Source of the DNA: Bacteroidota bacterium
GTDB taxonomy: Bacteria > Bacteroidota > Bacteroidia > Sphingobacteriales > Sphingobacteriaceae
DNA length: 60,534 nucleotides
NCBI GenBank assembly: GCA_013289045.1
Contig: JABDAU010000012.1
Coordinates: 1-60,534, forward strand
Reading direction: 5' to 3'
A program made the translations under genes and the position numbers. Below are positions 18,310-27,301 of the stretch, piece after piece. The notes beneath the pieces are model-generated. The model made no database searches and was not told where the DNA came from. It worked only from the letters and a program-made list of their open reading frames with translations. The first letter of the stretch is position 1. Each line of letters begins with the position of its first letter.

Positions 18310-18450
18310 ATGAAATTACCTACAGAAAATGCCGTGGGCGAATTAGGCAGCGTAATAGGAAAAGGCTTAATAGCCGGCCTTGCCGCTACGGCTGCTATCA
18401 CAATTTCGCAAATGATAGAAATGAAAATTACACTTAAAAGGGCTGCTTAA
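18310..18450 (+). CDS. 46-residue hydrophobic protein, possibly truncated
   Basis: ATG at 18310, TAA at 18448. The text MKLPTENAVGELGSVIGKGL continues into a glycine/alanine-rich helix (about 16-36), then a basic end. An intrinsic terminator follows 23 bp after the stop, which supports a transcribed unit. The sequence has the look of the N-terminus of a longer membrane protein: the GELGSVIGKGLIAGLAAT pattern starts a domain that stops abruptly. It could therefore be a decayed remnant rather than a natural small protein. Function unknown. Confidence 0.5.
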   Translation: MKLPTENAVGELGSVIGKGLIAGLAATAAITISQMIEMKITLKRAA

Positions 18451-18472
18451 AAAAGTAGAGTGATCTAGTCAA

Positions 18473-18500
18473 AGCCTGCTCGAAGCGGGCTTTTTTATTT
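18473..18500 (+). terminator. Intrinsic terminator
   Basis: AGCCTGCT / AGCGGGCT stem (8 bp, one G-T pair), loop CGA, then TTTTTT ATTTT. It ends the transcript of the 46-residue gene before purU. Confidence 0.85.
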
Positions 18501-18568
18501 TGTCACGCCACAAAAAACAAACAAATCCATCCGAATCCTGAAAGAAATATCTATTTTTCCGGTCGGGT

Positions 18569-19399
18569 ATGATCATATTAATTCAATGTACCGACCGGAT
18601 CGGTCTGGTAGCTGCAATTTCGGGTGTTTTAGCCAACGAGGGTCTAAATATCACTTCGCTGCGTGAGCATGTAGATCAGGCGGAGAACCGCTTCTTCCTG
18701 CGGCTTGAAACGGCCCTGCATCCGGATGTAGATAAACTTTCCGCTGCGCTTAAACAAGTTTTACCTGCCGACGCTTTGCTAACCATTAGTACCGGGGCAA
18801 AAAAACAAATAGTGGTAATGGTAACTAAAGATTATCATTGCTTAGCTGACATCCTCATCAAAAACTTTTTCAACACGCTTGATGCCGCTGTATTGGCAGT
18901 AATAGGTAACCATCCTGACCTTAAAAATATATGCTCCCGCTTTGAGATCCCCTTTCACCTCGTATCACATGAGCAAAAATCAAAACAGGAGTTTGAGCAG
19001 CAAGTACTGGAAGTACTTAGCCCATTCACGGCGGATTATATTATCCTTGCCAAATTCATGCGCATCCTGTCGCCTGCGTTTATAAGTCGTTTCCCCAAAA
19101 AGATAATCAATATCCATCACTCCTTTTTACCTGCCTTTATCGGTGCAAACCCCTATCGACAAGCCTTTGAACGAGGTGTAAAGCTAATAGGCGCAACAGC
19201 TCATTTTGTTACAGATGACCTCGACCAGGGCCCTATCATCACGCAATCCACCATACCCGTAAGCCATTCCCTAACCGCAGGTGACATGATCACTGCCGGT
19301 AAAGAGATTGAGACCTCCGTGTTGGCAAAAGCCATGTCGCTGGTGTTTAATGAGCGTGTGTTTGTTCACAAGAACAAAACGATTGTGTTCGATTTTTGA
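18569..19399 (+). CDS. purU: Formyltetrahydrofolate deformylase
   Basis: 276 residues, usual length. The N-terminal ACT domain (about 1-75: CTDRIGLVAAISGVLANEGL) is followed by a formyltransferase-fold domain (about 85-276). Catalytic features are visible: GNHPDL (about 111-116), NIHHSFLPAFIGANPY (about 179-194, catalytic His) and DDLDQGPII (about 217-225, catalytic Asp). It hydrolyses 10-formyl-THF to THF and formate, balancing one-carbon pools and supplying formate to purine synthesis. The ATG at 18569 starts the ACT strand directly. Its stop is 1 bp from the stop of the convergent ABM gene. Confidence 0.95.
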   Translation: MIILIQCTDRIGLVAAISGVLANEGLNITSLREHVDQAENRFFLRLETALHPDVDKLSAALKQVLPADALLTISTGAKKQIVVMVTKDYHCLADILIKNFFNTLDAAVLAVIGNHPDLKNICSRFEIPFHLVSHEQKSKQEFEQQVLEVLSPFTADYIILAKFMRILSPAFISRFPKKIINIHHSFLPAFIGANPYRQAFERGVKLIGATAHFVTDDLDQGPIITQSTIPVSHSLTAGDMITAGKEIETSVLAKAMSLVFNERVFVHKNKTIVFDF

Positions 19400-19400
19400 A

Positions 19401-19727
19401 CTACGCGCCGGCCTCAAACGATTTTACTACCTCATACATTCCGGGTTCGAATTTGGCGATCTTAAGCGCTTGTTCAAGGTATGGAGATGCCGTCGGGTTT
19501 TTTCGCATAGCCTGGTAATCTTCCATGCTTTTCCATTGGGCGTACATGGTAACCTTTGTACCATCAATGCTTTTATGCAGACTGGATGAAATAAAGCCCG
19601 GTACATTCTTCACTGTAGTTTCTGTGGCCTTGATCAAAAGGTCAATCAATTGCTGTTGATTTTCAGGCGTCACAGTAAAAATATTGATAAGTGTGAGATA
19701 CTTATTTTCAGGATTAATGATAGTCAT
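19401..19727 (-). CDS. Antibiotic biosynthesis monooxygenase (ABM) domain protein
   Basis: 108 residues forming one ABM dimeric ferredoxin-like domain: LTLINIFTVTPENQQQLIDL (about 11-30), FISSSLHKSIDGTKVTMYAQW (about 45-65), then the helix EDYQAMRKNP. ABM proteins are small cofactor-free oxygenases or just quinone- or haem-binding relatives; without a biosynthetic cluster this is most likely a housekeeping paralogue. Cytoplasmic. It converges on purU with almost no spacer, so the two transcripts must overlap at their 3' ends. Confidence 0.85.
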   Translation of the reverse strand: MTIINPENKYLTLINIFTVTPENQQQLIDLLIKATETTVKNVPGFISSSLHKSIDGTKVTMYAQWKSMEDYQAMRKNPTASPYLEQALKIAKFEPGMYEVVKSFEAGA

Positions 19728-19917
19728 GTTGCTCCATTTATTAATAAAACGAAGTTGGGAAATTTTGTTGATGACATGCGATTATTCCGCAAATTTTACC
19801 TTCCGTATTTTTTCATTCTGTCGGGTAAAAAATTCTTATCTCCTGTTGCAGGCAACCCTTCTGTCGGTTTCCCGGTACTAATAATGATTAATTAAAAATT
19901 AACAAAACTACCATCCC

Positions 19918-20454
19918 ATGAAAAACAAATGTAAAATTATAGCTATCGTCAGTATATTACTGGCGGGGCTGCTAATCGGAAAGGCCAGGGCACAAATCGC
20001 CGGGGCGGGTAAACTGCAAGGGAGCGTCGGCCTTGAAATTAATGATCCAACAGGTAATGCACGAATAGGCTCCCATTTCTCGCTCGGCGGAACAGTGATG
20101 CTGCAATATGGCTTGAGCAATAGCTTTGCTGTTATAGCCACTTCAGGCGCATACCACTTCTTCCCAACTATTATACCCGGAACCAACAAACGTTATGACA
20201 GTTATGGTGTTATACCTGTAGAAGCGGGTGTTAAGTGGTTTTTTGTACCGAATATATATGTCAGCGGCCAGGCAGGTATTGGCAGAGAGGCTACCGATTC
20301 GGGTTATGGGCCTAATAGGCTGATGCTAACACCGGCCCTAGGTTATGCGACCAGGCATTGGGACTTTGGCGTGCACTACGACAACTTCTCGAGCCCTGGC
20401 GGCGACCATTATGGCCTGTTAGGCGTACGCCTGGCTTATGCATTTGGCTTATAG
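19918..20454 (+). CDS. Outer-membrane beta-barrel protein, hypothetical
   Basis: 178 residues. Signal peptide about 1-26 (LIGKARAQ). The rest alternates polar and hydrophobic residues with many Gly and Tyr and ends in an aromatic/hydrophobic strand (GVRLAYAFGL), as OmpA-like eight-strand barrels do. No known family motif beyond that. It lies 38 bp upstream of the cytochrome c gene on the same strand and may be co-transcribed with it. Confidence 0.8.
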   Translation: MKNKCKIIAIVSILLAGLLIGKARAQIAGAGKLQGSVGLEINDPTGNARIGSHFSLGGTVMLQYGLSNSFAVIATSGAYHFFPTIIPGTNKRYDSYGVIPVEAGVKWFFVPNIYVSGQAGIGREATDSGYGPNRLMLTPALGYATRHWDFGVHYDNFSSPGGDHYGLLGVRLAYAFGL

Positions 20455-20492
20455 TTCCAATTTATGCACAGATACTCCAAATAACCATATCA

Positions 20493-21413
20493 ATGAAAAT
20501 AACAAAAAAGCATGTGCTGCTGGTAACCGTTATAGCGGTTATCGGCGGCATTTTTATTGGTTGCAAAACAAGGTTCGCAACTACACAGGCCAATAATTAT
20601 ACGGTTACACCATCCCCTCAAAAACTCGTGCGCGGTCGTGAACTGGCAATGAGCATTTGCGCCGGCTGCCATTACGATCATACGGTAAATAAATTCATCG
20701 GCAGGCCGCTGGAAGATATTCCCGGCATAGCAGGTAAGGTGTATTCGGCCAACCTTACCCATTCCCGTACGCACGGTATCCCTACCCGCTATACCGATGC
20801 CGAGTTGAAATATCTGTTCAAAACAGGCGTAGCACGGGATGGCCGCTATCTCAATTATATGCTTCGCCCTAACATGGCAGATTCTGATATCGACGCCATC
20901 ATCGCTTTCCTGCGTTCGGATGATCCATCGTTGAGCGCGGCGGATACTACTATCGGTCTTACGCATTTTACTTTTATAGGAAAGATCTATATGGGAATGC
21001 ATGCCAACCCTGTAGCTTATTCAGATAATATTAAAGAGCCGCCTGCAGACAAGGTAAAGCTTGGTTATTATTTAGTGGATAACCTCGGCTGTTTTCATTG
21101 CCATTCGGGGAGTTTGCAAAAGCTCAATTTTCAATACCCTGATCAAACGCCGGGTTATCTCGCCGGCGGGATAAAACTAAAAGGCATAAATGGAGCAGAA
21201 ATGCATGCCTCAAACATCACACCTGATAAGCAAACAGGTATCGGGAGCTATACTATCGAAGAGTTCAGGGCGGCAATGGTAAAAGGCGACGCGCCCGGCC
21301 ATAGGCTTAAACCACCAATGCCAAAATTTGATCAGCTAAAACCTGAAGAGGTAGACGCTATTTATGCCTACCTGCAAACGGTTCCGGCAATTAATAACCT
21401 GGTAAAGCGGTAA
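20493..21413 (+). CDS. Dihaem cytochrome c lipoprotein
   Basis: 306 residues from ATG 20493. An in-frame start at 20358 would overlap the upstream barrel gene by nearly 100 bp and hide the signal peptide, so it is rejected. The lipoprotein signal ends GGIFIG-C24. Two CxxCH haem sites are present: C56-AG-C59-H60 and C200-FH-C203-H204, each in a cytochrome c domain (about 45-145 and 180-300), with M-containing distal regions (RPNMAD, KPPMPKF). It is a membrane-anchored periplasmic electron carrier, similar to cytochrome subunits of dehydrogenases; no dehydrogenase gene lies beside it. Confidence 0.9.
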   Translation: MKITKKHVLLVTVIAVIGGIFIGCKTRFATTQANNYTVTPSPQKLVRGRELAMSICAGCHYDHTVNKFIGRPLEDIPGIAGKVYSANLTHSRTHGIPTRYTDAELKYLFKTGVARDGRYLNYMLRPNMADSDIDAIIAFLRSDDPSLSAADTTIGLTHFTFIGKIYMGMHANPVAYSDNIKEPPADKVKLGYYLVDNLGCFHCHSGSLQKLNFQYPDQTPGYLAGGIKLKGINGAEMHASNITPDKQTGIGSYTIEEFRAAMVKGDAPGHRLKPPMPKFDQLKPEEVDAIYAYLQTVPAINNLVKR

Positions 21414-21466
21414 AATAGTTTTACTGGCACCATACTTGCTTAATGTTATATATAAATTAATAACTT

Positions 21467-21652
21467 ATGAAACTAATGAGATTTGCCCTGCTTGGCGCAG
21501 CTGTCGCCGGAGGCATATATTACTTCCTGAATAATAAAAAAGGTAATGCTATGTTCGATGATCTTGCAGACACTGCAAATGATATCGCCGGAAAAGCAAA
21601 AGATGTAGCGTCGGAATATGTAGATAAATTAGCTGCCGGTTTACGCGGTTAA
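21467..21652 (+). CDS. Small YtxH-like membrane-anchored protein
   Basis: 61 residues: one short hydrophobic segment (about 5-21, ALLGAAVAGGIYYFL) and an amphipathic alpha-helical tail with DxAxxANDIAGKAKD-like heptads (about 31-60). The layout is that of YtxH/CsbD-like stress proteins. Function unknown. It is followed by an inverted repeat with a T-run. Confidence 0.75.
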   Translation: MKLMRFALLGAAVAGGIYYFLNNKKGNAMFDDLADTANDIAGKAKDVASEYVDKLAAGLRG

Positions 21653-21669
21653 TTATCAATAAACGTTTT

Positions 21670-21730
21670 AAGTTAGTTTACCCAGGAGAAAGGAAAGTGC
21701 AGAGTGGACGGTGTAAACTAACTTTTTTTA
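21670..21730 (+). terminator. Long-loop inverted repeat with T-run
   Basis: AAGTTAGTTTAC (21670-21681) pairs perfectly with GTAAACTAACTT (21713-21724), followed by TTTTTT. The 31-nt loop is unusually long for a terminator. Probably ends the small YtxH-like gene; a short structured RNA is a possible alternative. Confidence 0.6.
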
Positions 21731-21858
21731 TGCTTTTTATTTTGCCTGGATATGGCCATACATTGTAAAAAATAATAGGTAAAGTTTAAATTAAGATAAG
21801 ACATACAAGTACTTTGTTATAAACAAATTATACATTAAATATTTTGTTTAAAAGCTCA

Positions 21859-22572
21859 CTATAAATTACTCTTTTTAGCGTCTTCAATATTCTTTCTCAG
21901 CCAATATTGAGTAGTATTGGAATAACCTACATCACTAAAAAGCACATTGCCTCCTCTATCCAATACAACATTTGTAGGATATAGATGCACACCATAATAC
22001 CGGGAATAATATTGCCCCTCATCAATGATATGATAAGCCAGCGGATTGGTTTTGATAAACTGTTGCAGGTCCCAGCCTTTATCAAGTGCTATGGCTATGA
22101 ATATAACATCGGGTTGATTGGTATATTCCAGCGCGAGTTTATTTAGATCCGGTAGTTCTTTTCGGCAGGGCGGACATCCTATAAACCAAAAATTGAGCAC
22201 TACTACTTTTCCTTTCAGGTCTTCAACTTTTATTTTGTTGCCTTCAATATCTGTGAAGCTAACGTAGCTCATCTTCTTCCCTACCGGGAAATTCTCACTC
22301 ATCTTTGGCATTGGTATGCGGCTCATCCGCTCATCGAGTTGCGCCGAGTCGAGCTTCACCAACAGGTATGCGCTGCTGTCGCTTTTCTTGTCTATCTTTT
22401 TCAGACGGTATTCATGTGTCAAAACGAGCTTTCTCCATACCGCATATGGATATTGCGTCCCGCTTGAATCGACCACTACCCGGGCTTCGTCGCGTAATTT
22501 CTTATCACTTTGCGCTTTTGCGGCTATAGTGATATTGATCAATACAAATAGTATAATTCCGATCTTTTTCAT
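21859..22572 (-). CDS. TlpA-like periplasmic thioredoxin
   Basis: 237 residues from ATG 22572; an ATG seven codons upstream would spoil the signal peptide. Sec signal about 1-21 (AAKAQ). The C-terminal half is a TlpA/AhpC-TSA thioredoxin domain with the redox motif FWFIGCPPCRKE (C133, C136) and a cis-Pro region (LYPTNVVLD). The N-terminal ~90 residues are an uncharacterised linker domain. It likely reduces disulfides in the periplasm, for example during cytochrome c maturation; a cytochrome c lipoprotein is two genes away, which fits but does not prove a link. Confidence 0.88.
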   Translation of the reverse strand: MKKIGIILFVLINITIAAKAQSDKKLRDEARVVVDSSGTQYPYAVWRKLVLTHEYRLKKIDKKSDSSAYLLVKLDSAQLDERMSRIPMPKMSENFPVGKKMSYVSFTDIEGNKIKVEDLKGKVVVLNFWFIGCPPCRKELPDLNKLALEYTNQPDVIFIAIALDKGWDLQQFIKTNPLAYHIIDEGQYYSRYYGVHLYPTNVVLDRGGNVLFSDVGYSNTTQYWLRKNIEDAKKSNL

Positions 22573-22640
22573 AGCAGAAATTGATATATGCAATTTATAA
22601 GTGATTGTTATTCAAGCATAGTAACAATCTGTATACAAAA

Positions 22641-22671
22641 AAAGCCGCTCCGGGTTGACCGGGGCGGCTTT
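22641..22671 (-). terminator. Intrinsic terminator of the RND efflux operon
   Basis: AAAGCCGCTCCGG / CCGGGGCGGCTTT stem of 13 bp with one G-T pair and a 5-nt loop. On the minus strand it is followed by seven T in all. It lies 22 bp past the RND pump stop. Confidence 0.88.
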
Positions 22672-22692
22672 AACACTTATATATAACTTTAA

Positions 22693-25600
22693 TTAAGCGG
22701 ATGCTACTTCTTGTTCACGAGCTTCGCGATCAAGGCGTTTTTGCCTGCGATCGCTGATTCCCTTTTTTATGTTAAAACGGATAAGGTACATACATGGCAC
22801 CAGTATCAGTGTGATAATGGTTGCGAAGCCTAAACCAAATATCATCGTCCATGACAGCGGGCCCCAGAAGGCTACGTTATCCCCACCGAAATATATGTGC
22901 GGCTTAAAGTGTGTGAACAACCCGGCAAAGTCAATATTAAAGCCAACTGCCAGTGGTATCAAACCTAATATCGCTGCGGTTGCGGTCAACAATACCGGCG
23001 TCATACGCGTACGGGCGGCTTCTACAACTGCATCATGTATGCTCTGTCCCTGCTCCAACAACATATCGCTGAACTCTACCAGCAGGATACCATTTCGTAC
23101 GACGACGCCTGCGAGGGCTATGATACCTACGCCCGTCATCACTATGGTTATGGTCATTTTAAATATACCAATACCCAGGAACACACCGATGATACTAAAG
23201 AATATCTCGCTGAGTATGATGAGCGTTTTACCAACTGAGTTGAACAATGCCATTAATATGATGAGGATAAGCCCAAACGATACGCCCAGGGCTGTAAGCA
23301 GGAAGGTAGCAGCTTCTGCCTGGTCTTCCTGGCCACCACCCATGTTAATGCTTACATTATCAGGCAGGCGGAAGCCCTTAATGGCCTGCTTTATGGCCAC
23401 GTTAACATCGTTTGCATTATAGGCTTTAAGCACGTTCGATCCGAGCGTAATTACGCGACGCGATTGCTTGTGCTTGATGTTAGCATAAGTACTGGTATAT
23501 CTTATGTCGGTGAAAGCCGATATTGGCACCTGCCTGATCTGCCCGCCCATTGCTATATCCCTAAAGGTAATCTTCAGGTTCTTTAATGCGTCGATATCAT
23601 TTCGCTGCGCTTCATTGGCGCGTACGTTAATTTCGTAATTATCTTCTTTGGTATTACGGAAATCGGCAGCCTTTGCACCATAGATGGATGTACCTAAAGC
23701 CTGGTTGATCTGCGATGTGGTTACACCTTCACGGTTAGCACGTTCGCGGTCTACGTCAAATACGATCTCCGGCTTGTCTGCCTGTACGTCGGGCACCAAT
23801 TCTTCAATACCCGCAATGTTCTGCTTATTTAAATAATTCTTTAACCTGTCTGCAGTATGCACCAGCGTATCAATATTATCGCCAATGATCTCGATACTCA
23901 CATCTTTTTGCTGCGGCGGCCCGCTTTGCTCCTGTGCAACGGCAATCTTAGCACCCGGTACACCTTGCACCGACCTGCGTATCTTCTCCATTATCGCCTT
24001 GGTATCCTTGCCGTTACGTTTTCCGTATTCAACAAAGGCTACGGTGATCTTACCCTTATTATAGTAAGTTCCCTGGTCTTCGTCAGATGGGTCGGTAACG
24101 CCTACAGATACGTTGGAAATAATGGAAGTAACAACGTCCTTATCCGGTTCAACGACCTGCGCCACACGTTTTTCCAACTGTTCAACTACAGTATTGGTAT
24201 AGGCCTGGTCGGTACCGATAGGCATGGTTGCATACACATACACAAAGTTAGGATCGGATGACGGGAAGAATTCTACCTTAGGTTTGCGTACACCGAAAGT
24301 GAACAACATGGTAAACACAAATAATACCATTGTACCACCAAGTATCCACCACGGCACTTTAACCGCGCGCTCCAGCCAGCGTGCATACCACGACTGGAAT
24401 TTAGGCCATCCATTCTTCTGGAACCTATCAATTACTTTCAATAAGATAAAATGATTGAACAGGTAGAGGAAGATCACCAGTACCATAAAATTACCGACAC
24501 CTACATTTATAAGGTAACCAAGTACAGTAAACGCAGCCAGCCAAAGCATAGCGCGACGTACTTTCTTATCAAATTTTGGATTGTCATGTTCGCCATCATG
24601 GTGCGGCTTCATAAAGTCAACCGCAAAAACAGGGTTCATTATATAAGCCACAACCAGCGACGCCAGCAAGGTAATGATGAGCGTGATCGGCAGGAAGAAC
24701 ATAAAGTGCCCAATCAAACTGTTCCAGAATGCCAGCGGGATGAATGGCGCCAATGTAGTCATGGTACCTGAAAACACCGGCATGAACACCTCACCTGCGG
24801 CTATTTTGGCCGCCTTTACTATCGGCACCTTACCATTGGCGAAAATACGGTGGGTATTCTCTATCACCACGATCGCATCATCCACCACAATACCCAATGC
24901 AAGCAGGAAGGAGAATAGCACGATCATGTTCAACGTAAACCCAATGGCCGGCATTATCATAAAGGCAATAAAGCACGACAACGGCACCGATAAGGCCACA
25001 AATATGGCGTTGGTGCTGCCCATAAAGAACATCAGAATAATGGTTACCAAAACAAACCCGATAATAATGGTATTGATCAGGTCGTTCAATGTCGATTTCG
25101 TCTTGTCAGACTGGTCGCCGGTAACGGTTATGTTTAATCCTTTAGGAAATATGGTTTTTTGCTTTTGCTGAATAAGATCATAGATCTTCTGCGAAACCTC
25201 TATCAGGTTTTCACCTGCCCTTTTACTTACGTTAAGGCTGATAACGTTTTTAAAATCAGCTTGATCCGGTGTTTTCAAACGCGCGTAGCTTTCCTGGTCT
25301 TTGAAACCGTCTTTTACCTCGGCAATATCGCGCAGGTAAACTGCTTTGCCTTGCGGGTTCCTGATCACCATGGCAGAAACTTCATCTGCACTTTTAAAAT
25401 CCTCTTTTAAGTCGATGGCCCTTTGCACGCCATCCTGCACAACATAGCCAGCCGATGATATAATATTTTCATTACCTATCGCCTGTATAATGTCGCCAAA
25501 GCTGATTTGTGCAGCGGCCATTTTATTAATATCCACATTGATCTGGATGTTCGGTTTCAAAGCGCCCACTTCATCAACTTTGGATATTTCCTTCATCGAC

Positions 25601-26121
25601 TCGATGTCATCCTTCAGGTTATCGGCATACTCCTTCAATTTCTTCAAGTCATAGTTACCTGACAAGTTAATATAGAGAATCGGGAGGTCGGATACGTTGA
25701 TATCTGATACATCTGGTTCCTTATATTGCGCATCAGGCGTTGGCAGGTCTGGTTTGGCTTTATCCACCGCGTCTTTAACTTCCTGTTTCGCTTTATCAAT
25801 GTCAACGTCCGCATTAAACTCGCAGGTGATCACCGAAACGTTTTGTTGGGTATTAGAAGAAACCTTTTTAAGCCCTTTAAGCGATTTCATTTGCTTTTCG
25901 AGCTGCCTTGTTACCAGCGTCTCAATGTTTTGCGGCGACTGGCCCAAAAACTGTGTGGTAACGTATATTTTGGATATGGTAATATCCGGAAAGTTTTCCT
26001 TTGGCAGCCGGTTATAGGAGATCAATCCCATCAGTGTGATCATGATGATGATCGCATAAACGGCTGTTTTATTATTGATGGCCCAACTACTCGGGCCAAA
26101 TTCTTTTTCCTGGTCTTTCAT
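22693..26121 (-). CDS. RND multidrug efflux pump, inner-membrane subunit (HAE1/AcrB type)
   Basis: 1142 residues, normal for HAE1. First membrane helix about 15-35. The two 12-helix halves are separated by large periplasmic loops. The proton-relay motif GIVVDDAIVVIEN is near 410-422 in TM4, and EAARTRMTPVLLTATAAILG (near 1035) is a typical HAE1 element. The extended SSDPN...YVYATMPIGTDQ loop is as in Bacteroidota pumps. It works with the adaptor and TolC encoded just upstream to export drugs or toxic compounds. Last gene of the operon, 18 bp after the adaptor gene. Confidence 0.95.
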   Translation of the reverse strand: MKDQEKEFGPSSWAINNKTAVYAIIIMITLMGLISYNRLPKENFPDITISKIYVTTQFLGQSPQNIETLVTRQLEKQMKSLKGLKKVSSNTQQNVSVITCEFNADVDIDKAKQEVKDAVDKAKPDLPTPDAQYKEPDVSDINVSDLPILYINLSGNYDLKKLKEYADNLKDDIESMKEISKVDEVGALKPNIQINVDINKMAAAQISFGDIIQAIGNENIISSAGYVVQDGVQRAIDLKEDFKSADEVSAMVIRNPQGKAVYLRDIAEVKDGFKDQESYARLKTPDQADFKNVISLNVSKRAGENLIEVSQKIYDLIQQKQKTIFPKGLNITVTGDQSDKTKSTLNDLINTIIIGFVLVTIILMFFMGSTNAIFVALSVPLSCFIAFMIMPAIGFTLNMIVLFSFLLALGIVVDDAIVVIENTHRIFANGKVPIVKAAKIAAGEVFMPVFSGTMTTLAPFIPLAFWNSLIGHFMFFLPITLIITLLASLVVAYIMNPVFAVDFMKPHHDGEHDNPKFDKKVRRAMLWLAAFTVLGYLINVGVGNFMVLVIFLYLFNHFILLKVIDRFQKNGWPKFQSWYARWLERAVKVPWWILGGTMVLFVFTMLFTFGVRKPKVEFFPSSDPNFVYVYATMPIGTDQAYTNTVVEQLEKRVAQVVEPDKDVVTSIISNVSVGVTDPSDEDQGTYYNKGKITVAFVEYGKRNGKDTKAIMEKIRRSVQGVPGAKIAVAQEQSGPPQQKDVSIEIIGDNIDTLVHTADRLKNYLNKQNIAGIEELVPDVQADKPEIVFDVDRERANREGVTTSQINQALGTSIYGAKAADFRNTKEDNYEINVRANEAQRNDIDALKNLKITFRDIAMGGQIRQVPISAFTDIRYTSTYANIKHKQSRRVITLGSNVLKAYNANDVNVAIKQAIKGFRLPDNVSINMGGGQEDQAEAATFLLTALGVSFGLILIILMALFNSVGKTLIILSEIFFSIIGVFLGIGIFKMTITIVMTGVGIIALAGVVVRNGILLVEFSDMLLEQGQSIHDAVVEAARTRMTPVLLTATAAILGLIPLAVGFNIDFAGLFTHFKPHIYFGGDNVAFWGPLSWTMIFGLGFATIITLILVPCMYLIRFNIKKGISDRRQKRLDREAREQEVASA

Positions 26122-26139
26122 CTTTTAAAATGGATTAGG

Positions 26140-27267
26140 TTAGTTACCAGAGGTTAATATGGTGATCTTGTTGCCGTCTTCCAGCTCGCTGGCGCCTTCA
26201 GTTATTACCTGGTCGCCGGCTTTAACGCCAGATTTTATTTCGGTAAAGCCACCCGAAGTATTGCCTTCAGTTACATTGTGCTGCTTGGCATAACCATTAA
26301 CATTTACAAACACGTAATCACCATTCGCTGAACGCTGTATAGCTTTTACCGGAACCGAGATGGCATCATGATTGGCATAATCGGCTATTTTCAGTACTGC
26401 TGTCATATTCGGGCGGTACTCCTTATTGTGCGGCAGTTTTATCTCTACACCAAAGCTGCGTGATGACGGATCTATCACTTTACCTGCAAATGTTACGCGG
26501 GTGATAATAGAATCGGCAATATCCGGGAACAATATTTTTACGCTATCGCCCTGGTTAATCGAGCTTGAGTATGACTCAGGCACATCTGCTTTAACCTTTA
26601 AAACATCCGCATTTACTATACGTATGCCTGTTGGAGTACCTTGATTTGTTGCTAACTGGCCCAATTTAAGTTCCATCTGATCAACAATACCTGATATAGG
26701 CGATATAATGCGATACAGATCGGATTGTTGCTTTGCAATAGACAACTGCTTCTGTGCCGATTGGTAATTGGTCTGCGCCTGTAAAAACTGCACCTCGGTA
26801 CCAATCTTCTGATCCCACAGGTTTTTTTGCCTTTGATAAAGCTCACCCATCAGGCTAACCTGTGTTTGTGCCTGTGCTATGTTTTGCTGCAGCACACTGT
26901 TATCCAACTGCACCAGGGTCTGTCCTTTGTTTACATGGTCGCCCACTTTTACATAGATGCCGGTAATAACAGCAGTTGCCTGCGGATAGGCAGTAACATT
27001 ATCCTGCGCATCAATACGGCCCTGTATCTGTACATAATTGGTAAATTGGCCTTGTTTAATAGTTACAGCGCTTACATCTATACCTTTTGTTGAGTCCTGA
27101 TCGCCTACCTGTGCCTGCAGCTTGGTGATTTGTGCATTAATATCTGCTTGCTGCTTTTTCAGATCTTCAAGCTTTGCTTTCAGTACTGCTTTAGGATCCT
27201 TGTTATCCGCTTTGGGGCCGCATGCCGCCAAAAACAAAATCACCGGTATGTATATTAATTTTTTCAT
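26140..27267 (-). CDS. RND efflux periplasmic adaptor (membrane fusion protein)
   Basis: 375 residues. Lipoprotein signal with lipobox LAAC16. A long coiled coil at about 28-60, the lipoyl/barrel-sandwich parts (YPQATAVITGIYVKVGDHV about 100-118; LKLGQLATNQGTP) around an alpha hairpin (about 130-190), then a beta-barrel domain (about 225-300) and a membrane-proximal end. It bridges the RND pump and TolC in the periplasm. Its gene lies between them in the operon, 34 bp after tolC-like and 18 bp before the pump. Confidence 0.93.
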   Translation of the reverse strand: MKKLIYIPVILFLAACGPKADNKDPKAVLKAKLEDLKKQQADINAQITKLQAQVGDQDSTKGIDVSAVTIKQGQFTNYVQIQGRIDAQDNVTAYPQATAVITGIYVKVGDHVNKGQTLVQLDNSVLQQNIAQAQTQVSLMGELYQRQKNLWDQKIGTEVQFLQAQTNYQSAQKQLSIAKQQSDLYRIISPISGIVDQMELKLGQLATNQGTPTGIRIVNADVLKVKADVPESYSSSINQGDSVKILFPDIADSIITRVTFAGKVIDPSSRSFGVEIKLPHNKEYRPNMTAVLKIADYANHDAISVPVKAIQRSANGDYVFVNVNGYAKQHNVTEGNTSGGFTEIKSGVKAGDQVITEGASELEDGNKITILTSGN

Positions 27268-27301
27268 TTTCGTCCTTATTTATGTTGTTGTTGGTTTGAG
27301 T

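Noticed and set aside
19401..19727. Antibiotic biosynthesis cluster suggested by the ABM name
   Set aside because: A lone ABM domain next to purU, with no biosynthetic genes around.
20358..20492. 45-residue extension of the cytochrome c lipoprotein
   Set aside because: Would overlap the upstream barrel gene and bury the lipoprotein signal peptide.
22769..23422. 217-codon plus-strand frame inside the RND gene
   Set aside because: Antisense shadow of a highly conserved pump gene; composition is not protein-like.
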